This document shows, piece after piece, positions 60,569 through 64,000 of a stretch of DNA of 64,000 nucleotides. The notes beneath the pieces are model-generated. The model searched no databases. It worked only from the letters and a program-made list of their open reading frames with translations, and had not been told where the DNA came from. Source of the DNA: Rikenellaceae bacterium (lineage in GTDB: Bacteria; Bacteroidota; Bacteroidia; Bacteroidales; UBA932); NCBI GenBank assembly GCA_003542575.1, contig DPKJ01000003.1, positions 148,793-212,792 on the forward strand, written 5' to 3'. Both the position numbers and the translations under genes were made by a program. Position 1 is the first letter of the stretch. Each line of letters opens with the position of its first letter.

Positions 60569-61378
60569 ATGAAGCAGATATTTACATTATTGGCACTTTT
60601 GGGTGCACTGGCGCTGCAGGCCCAGAACACCTTTATCTATAAAACTAAAAACGCAGAGATTATTCTGTTGTCAGAGGGTCAGCGGGCCAGCAACCTTAAT
60701 AACCTGATTGGTGCAACGGAGGAGATAATTGAGCAGACAGCGCCGGAGAAAACATATCCGGGTGCTACCAACGCATTTCTTATACGAACCAAAGGCAAAA
60801 ACATACTGGCCGATACAGGGCATGGCAGAGAGCTTTTCAAAAATCTCGAACAGCATGGGGTTACTCCTGAACAGATTGATGCAATTATCCTGACTCATTT
60901 GCATGGTGACCATATAGGAGGTCTGGTGAAAGAGGGTAAGGTAATGTTCCCTAATGCAAAACTATATCTTGCAGAAACAGAGTATAAAAGTGCAAATGAA
61001 AATGCGCTTGGAATACTTGCTCTATATAGTGATAAAATGGTTCTGTTTGAACCGGGAGACGAGAGCCCCGTAAAGGTAATAGATGAGGTTGGAGCAATGA
61101 TGAATTACGGACACACACCGGGTCATACAGTCTATTTTATTGACAATCTGATTATTTGGGGAGATATGACTCATGCAATGGCAATTCAAATGCCCTATCC
61201 AAAAGTTGCAATTAGTTATGACACAAACCCTAAGGCTGCCGTTGAATCAAGACTTAAGATGCTTGAATACATCATTAAACACAACCTTACTGCCGCAGGT
61301 ATGCACGTACCCTATCCCGGGATAGGAACACTCAAGGCAGACGGTAAGGGAGGTTATATTTTCACTCCGGTTAAATAG
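60569..61378 (+). CDS. Metallo-beta-lactamase-fold hydrolase, exported
   Basis: 269 residues with a signal peptide (about 1-18). Zinc motif His110-x-His112-x-Asp114-His115 (HLHGDHIGG), and later GHTPGH and an Asp in WGDMTH complete the site. The substrate is open: lactonase, arylsulfatase-like or other ester hydrolase. 34 bases after the TonB receptor, so probably co-transcribed and possibly acting on its cargo. Confidence 0.92.
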   Translation: MKQIFTLLALLGALALQAQNTFIYKTKNAEIILLSEGQRASNLNNLIGATEEIIEQTAPEKTYPGATNAFLIRTKGKNILADTGHGRELFKNLEQHGVTPEQIDAIILTHLHGDHIGGLVKEGKVMFPNAKLYLAETEYKSANENALGILALYSDKMVLFEPGDESPVKVIDEVGAMMNYGHTPGHTVYFIDNLIIWGDMTHAMAIQMPYPKVAISYDTNPKAAVESRLKMLEYIIKHNLTAAGMHVPYPGIGTLKADGKGGYIFTPVK

Positions 61379-61415
61379 TTTTATAATTACTCTTTTTTAA
61401 TGTCATTTTTGTTTA

Positions 61416-61440
61416 TTTTTACAGGATTGTTCTGTAAAAA
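61416..61440. promoter_or_regulatory. Candidate operator or terminator palindrome before the S9 peptidase
   Basis: TTTTTACAG (61416-61424) and CTGTAAAAA (61432-61440), perfect 9-base arms with a 7-base loop, in the 92-base gap before the S9 gene. Could be an operator or a weak terminator of the receptor operon; no clean T-run follows. Confidence 0.4.
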
Positions 61441-61470
61441 AGTGATAATTATATACAAAAACTACATTTT

Positions 61471-63543
61471 ATGAAGAGTAAATTACTGGTTATGTTGATT
61501 TCATCTGCACTCCTCACCTCTGCCTGCTCGGGAGGAGGAGAGAAGACCGAAGAGGGAACCCCCATTTCGAGGAGTACCATCAAGGTTGAAAACGGTTTGC
61601 TGACTCCTGAGGTCATGCACAATATGGGTAAGGTAAGCGACCCTCAGGTCTCTCCCGACGGTAAGGAGATTCTTTTTGGCGTTTCATTTACCGATATTTC
61701 ACAAAACAGGAACAACAGAGAGCTTTTTATCATGGATATTGATGGAGGCAATAGACGTCAGATCACATCTACGGTAAAGAGCGAAAATAACGCAAGGTGG
61801 ATAACCCGGGGAAAGGAGATTCTGTTCCTTCAGGGCGGAGAGTTGTTTAAAATGGACAGAGAGGGCAAAAACGCCGTCAAAGTCGGAGCATACGGAAAGG
61901 GTATCTCTGAATTTACACTCTCACCGGACCAGACAAAAATTCTTTTTGTATCAAACATCAAGTCAATTGACAAAGCTGTTGATATTTGGAGCGATCTGGA
62001 TAAAGCCTCGGGCAGAATGATAGATAAGCTTATGTATCGTCACTGGGATCACTTTGTAGAAGAGATTCCTCACCCTTTTGTTGCCGATTTTGACGGAAAG
62101 AGCATCTCAAATGTGTTTGATATACTGGAAGGAGAACCATACGAAAGCCCTACTCTTCCACTTAGTGGAATTGAGCAGTTAAGCTGGAGTCCCGATGGTA
62201 AAAAAATATTATATGCCTCTCGTAAACTTACAGGAAGAGACTATGCCTACTCTACAAATACCGATATCTATCTGTTTGACCTGGAGACAAAGAGTCACAA
62301 AAACCTAACTGAAGGTATGCCCGGTTACGACACAGACCCTCTGTTTTCACCTGACGGCAAACATATTGCATGGCTGAGTATGGAGAGAGCCGGTTTTGAG
62401 GCAGACAAGCACCGACTCTTTATTATGAATCTTGAGACAGGAGAAAAGAGAGATCTTACCAAAAATTTTAAATACAATGCTGATAGTCCGACTTGGCTCA
62501 ATGATGGCTCGGGTCTTTACTTTAACTCATGCGTTAATGCTGTAACAGGCATATACCAAATAACCATTGCAGACGAATCAATAAGAAAGATTACCCAAGG
62601 CTGGTTTGATTTTGGTAAGGTTGAAATAGCAGGAGATAAATTGATTGCTCTTTACAGAAGTATGTCAATGCCAAATGAAATAGTATCGGTTAATCCCGAA
62701 ACAGGTGAGTACATTCAAATATCTAATGAAAATGAACATCTGCTTAACCAGATAACAATGGGCAAAGTGGAGGAGAGATGGATTAAAACCGTAGATAACA
62801 AAGACATGCACATGTGGGTAATCTACCCTCCCGGCTTTGACCCTGCAAAAAAATATCCCGCATTACTTTTCTGCCTTGGAGGTCCGCAAGGCACTCTTAG
62901 CCAAAACTGGTCATACAGATGGAACTTCCAGCTTATGGCTGCAAACGGATATATTGTGATTCTGCCAAACAGAAGAGGAACAACCGCTTTTGGACAGGAT
63001 TGGACAGATCAGATTTCAGGAGACTACATGGGTTTAAACATGCAGGACTATCTATCTTCGGTTAAGGAGATGAAAAAAGAGAGTTATGTTGGCAAAGTAG
63101 GTGCTGTAGGTGCCAGCTACGGAGGTTATTCAGTATTTTATCTTGCCGGAATTCATAAAGGTGTTTTCAGTGCATTTGTCTCCCACGCAGGTATTTTCAA
63201 CCAGGAGCATATGTACATGACTACAGAAGAGCTTTGGTTCCCTCATTGGGATAACGGTGGAGCTCCGTGGGATGATAATCCTGTAGCAAAGAGACACTAC
63301 GCAAACTCACCTCATAAATTTGTAAAGAACTGGAACACTCCTATTCTTATTACACATGGTGAAATGGACTACAGAGTTCCTGTTGATCAGAGCATGGCAG
63401 CATTTAATGCAGCGCAGGCACTGGGTGTCCCTTCTGAAATGCTCCTCTTCCCAGAAGAGAATCACTGGATTTTAAAACCACAGAACAGCGTACAGTGGAA
63501 CAGGGTATTTTACAGATGGCTGGACAAGTGGCTTAAAGAATAA
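61471..63543 (+). CDS. S9 family peptidase, predicted lipoprotein
   Basis: 690 residues. Lipobox LTSAC at Cys19, then a seven-bladed beta-propeller (about 40-440) with repeats such as SPDGKEILFG and SPDGKHIAWL, then an alpha/beta-hydrolase with Ser549 (GASYGG), Asp633 (GEMDYRVP) and His665 (ENHWI). Dipeptidyl- or acylaminoacyl-peptidase type; prefers short peptides that fit the propeller entrance. Likely anchored in the outer membrane or periplasm. The next gene is another S9 peptidase. Confidence 0.94.
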   Translation: MKSKLLVMLISSALLTSACSGGGEKTEEGTPISRSTIKVENGLLTPEVMHNMGKVSDPQVSPDGKEILFGVSFTDISQNRNNRELFIMDIDGGNRRQITSTVKSENNARWITRGKEILFLQGGELFKMDREGKNAVKVGAYGKGISEFTLSPDQTKILFVSNIKSIDKAVDIWSDLDKASGRMIDKLMYRHWDHFVEEIPHPFVADFDGKSISNVFDILEGEPYESPTLPLSGIEQLSWSPDGKKILYASRKLTGRDYAYSTNTDIYLFDLETKSHKNLTEGMPGYDTDPLFSPDGKHIAWLSMERAGFEADKHRLFIMNLETGEKRDLTKNFKYNADSPTWLNDGSGLYFNSCVNAVTGIYQITIADESIRKITQGWFDFGKVEIAGDKLIALYRSMSMPNEIVSVNPETGEYIQISNENEHLLNQITMGKVEERWIKTVDNKDMHMWVIYPPGFDPAKKYPALLFCLGGPQGTLSQNWSYRWNFQLMAANGYIVILPNRRGTTAFGQDWTDQISGDYMGLNMQDYLSSVKEMKKESYVGKVGAVGASYGGYSVFYLAGIHKGVFSAFVSHAGIFNQEHMYMTTEELWFPHWDNGGAPWDDNPVAKRHYANSPHKFVKNWNTPILITHGEMDYRVPVDQSMAAFNAAQALGVPSEMLLFPEENHWILKPQNSVQWNRVFYRWLDKWLKE

Positions 63544-63587
63544 TGAAATTTGAAACTATACTTTAATATAATTAACCAAAAAGCAAC

Positions 63588-64000
63588 ATGAAAAAAATAT
63601 TGACATTAGCTTTGGTCATGGTGAGTCTGACTCTGTTTGCGCAGAAGAAACCACTTGACCACAGCGTTTATGACGGCTGGAAAAATGTTGGCGCATTTAA
63701 TATGACAGATGACGCCAAATACACAATTTTTCTGGTTAATGCACAGGAGGGCGACAGCTATCTTGTGGCATTAAACCTCACAAACTACACAAAAGACTCA
63801 ATTGCCAGAGTTGTTCAGCCCAAACTGGGTGCAGATGGTAAATTTGCAGCAATGACAATCAAGCCCTTTTTAGCTCAAACTAAAGAGGCAAGGCTTAAGA
63901 AGGTCAAACCTGATCAGATGCCAAAAGACACCCTTGGGATATACAACCTCCAGACTAAAGAGCTTAGAAAAATTCCATATCTGAAGAATTTTAAGATTGG
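63588..64000 (+). CDS. S9 / prolyl oligopeptidase-like peptidase (3' part outside window)
   Basis: The first 137 codons are present. Signal peptide (about 1-20, ending LFAQ), then KKPLDHSVYDGWKNVGAFNMTDDAKYTIFLVN, the start of a propeller domain seen in S9 peptidases of the phylum. The catalytic domain is beyond the window. 44 bases after the previous S9 gene; likely same transcript. Confidence 0.8.
   Translation, partial: MKKILTLALVMVSLTLFAQKKPLDHSVYDGWKNVGAFNMTDDAKYTIFLVNAQEGDSYLVALNLTNYTKDSIARVVQPKLGADGKFAAMTIKPFLAQTKEARLKKVKPDQMPKDTLGIYNLQTKELRKIPYLKNFKI

Noticed and set aside
1..64000. tRNA, rRNA, CRISPR, transposase or integrase genes
   Set aside because: All gaps over about 85 bases were read on both strands; none shows a cloverleaf, repeat-spacer array or such protein.

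Overview
The window looks like a chromosomal segment of an anaerobic member of the Bacteroidota, most likely order Bacteroidales. Reasons seen in the sequence: Bacteroidota-type promoters (TAnnTTTG) in most divergent gaps, almost no Shine-Dalgarno sequences, a complete Rnf operon in the order rseC-rnfBCDGEA, and many families typical of the phylum (DUF3108, DUF3098, DUF4270, DUF4294, DUF5686, GSCFA, stand-alone GT5 domain protein, NVEALA-like peptide plus 6-bladed propeller lipoprotein). Genus cannot be fixed from sequence reading alone.

Layout. 1-4.7 kb is an accessory stretch on the + strand: the 3' part of a serine hydrolase gene, a 660-base gap with a palindromic repeat and an orphan terminator, a serpin lipoprotein, and a tiny secreted eight-cysteine peptide followed 12 bases later by a propeller lipoprotein. 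4.7-17.9 kb is one long minus-strand run: two M23 peptidases, MerR regulator, Nif3-like protein, zinc-ribbon coiled-coil protein, class III aminotransferase, DnaB, DUF3108, RseC, the six Rnf subunits and a TPR protein. 18-23.7 kb (+) holds alaS, an LptF/LptG permease, fmt and thiamine pyrophosphokinase. 23.7-32.1 kb has HU, GSCFA-queG, an SDR threonine dehydrogenase, an LptF/LptG permease with tgt, a nucleoside transporter and a cysteine-synthase-like enzyme with a cysteine-rich tail.

32.4-43.2 kb is the spc-alpha half of the large ribosomal protein cluster, rplP through rplQ including secY, map, infA, rpmJ and rpoA. The S10 half (rpsJ to rpsC) is not upstream: rplP is preceded by its own promoter and leader, then a dipeptidase gene. 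This break is one of the most unusual architectural features here. 43.4-58.4 kb carries gltS-dipeptidase, DUF4294, lpxH-uppP-DUF3098-ftsX, the starch-synthase-like/DUF4270 pair, acpP-fabF, purN, and an M20 amidohydrolase-nitroreductase-DUF5686 operon. 58.5-64 kb (+) has a TonB-dependent receptor, a metallo-beta-lactamase-fold hydrolase and two S9 peptidases, the last cut by the window end.

The parts read as a fermentative or anaerobically respiring, outer-membraned cell that conserves energy through Rnf, scavenges peptides (exported peptidases, dipeptidase, glutamate symporter, TonB receptor) and nucleosides, and builds LPS and peptidoglycan. The best candidates for something undescribed are the serpin / eight-cysteine peptide / propeller locus (1.9-4.6 kb), the split ribosomal operon with a structured rplP leader, a hairpin pair between rpsN and rpsH, and a dispersed repeat family with three partial copies in the window. 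No tRNA, rRNA, CRISPR array, transposase or prophage gene was seen.
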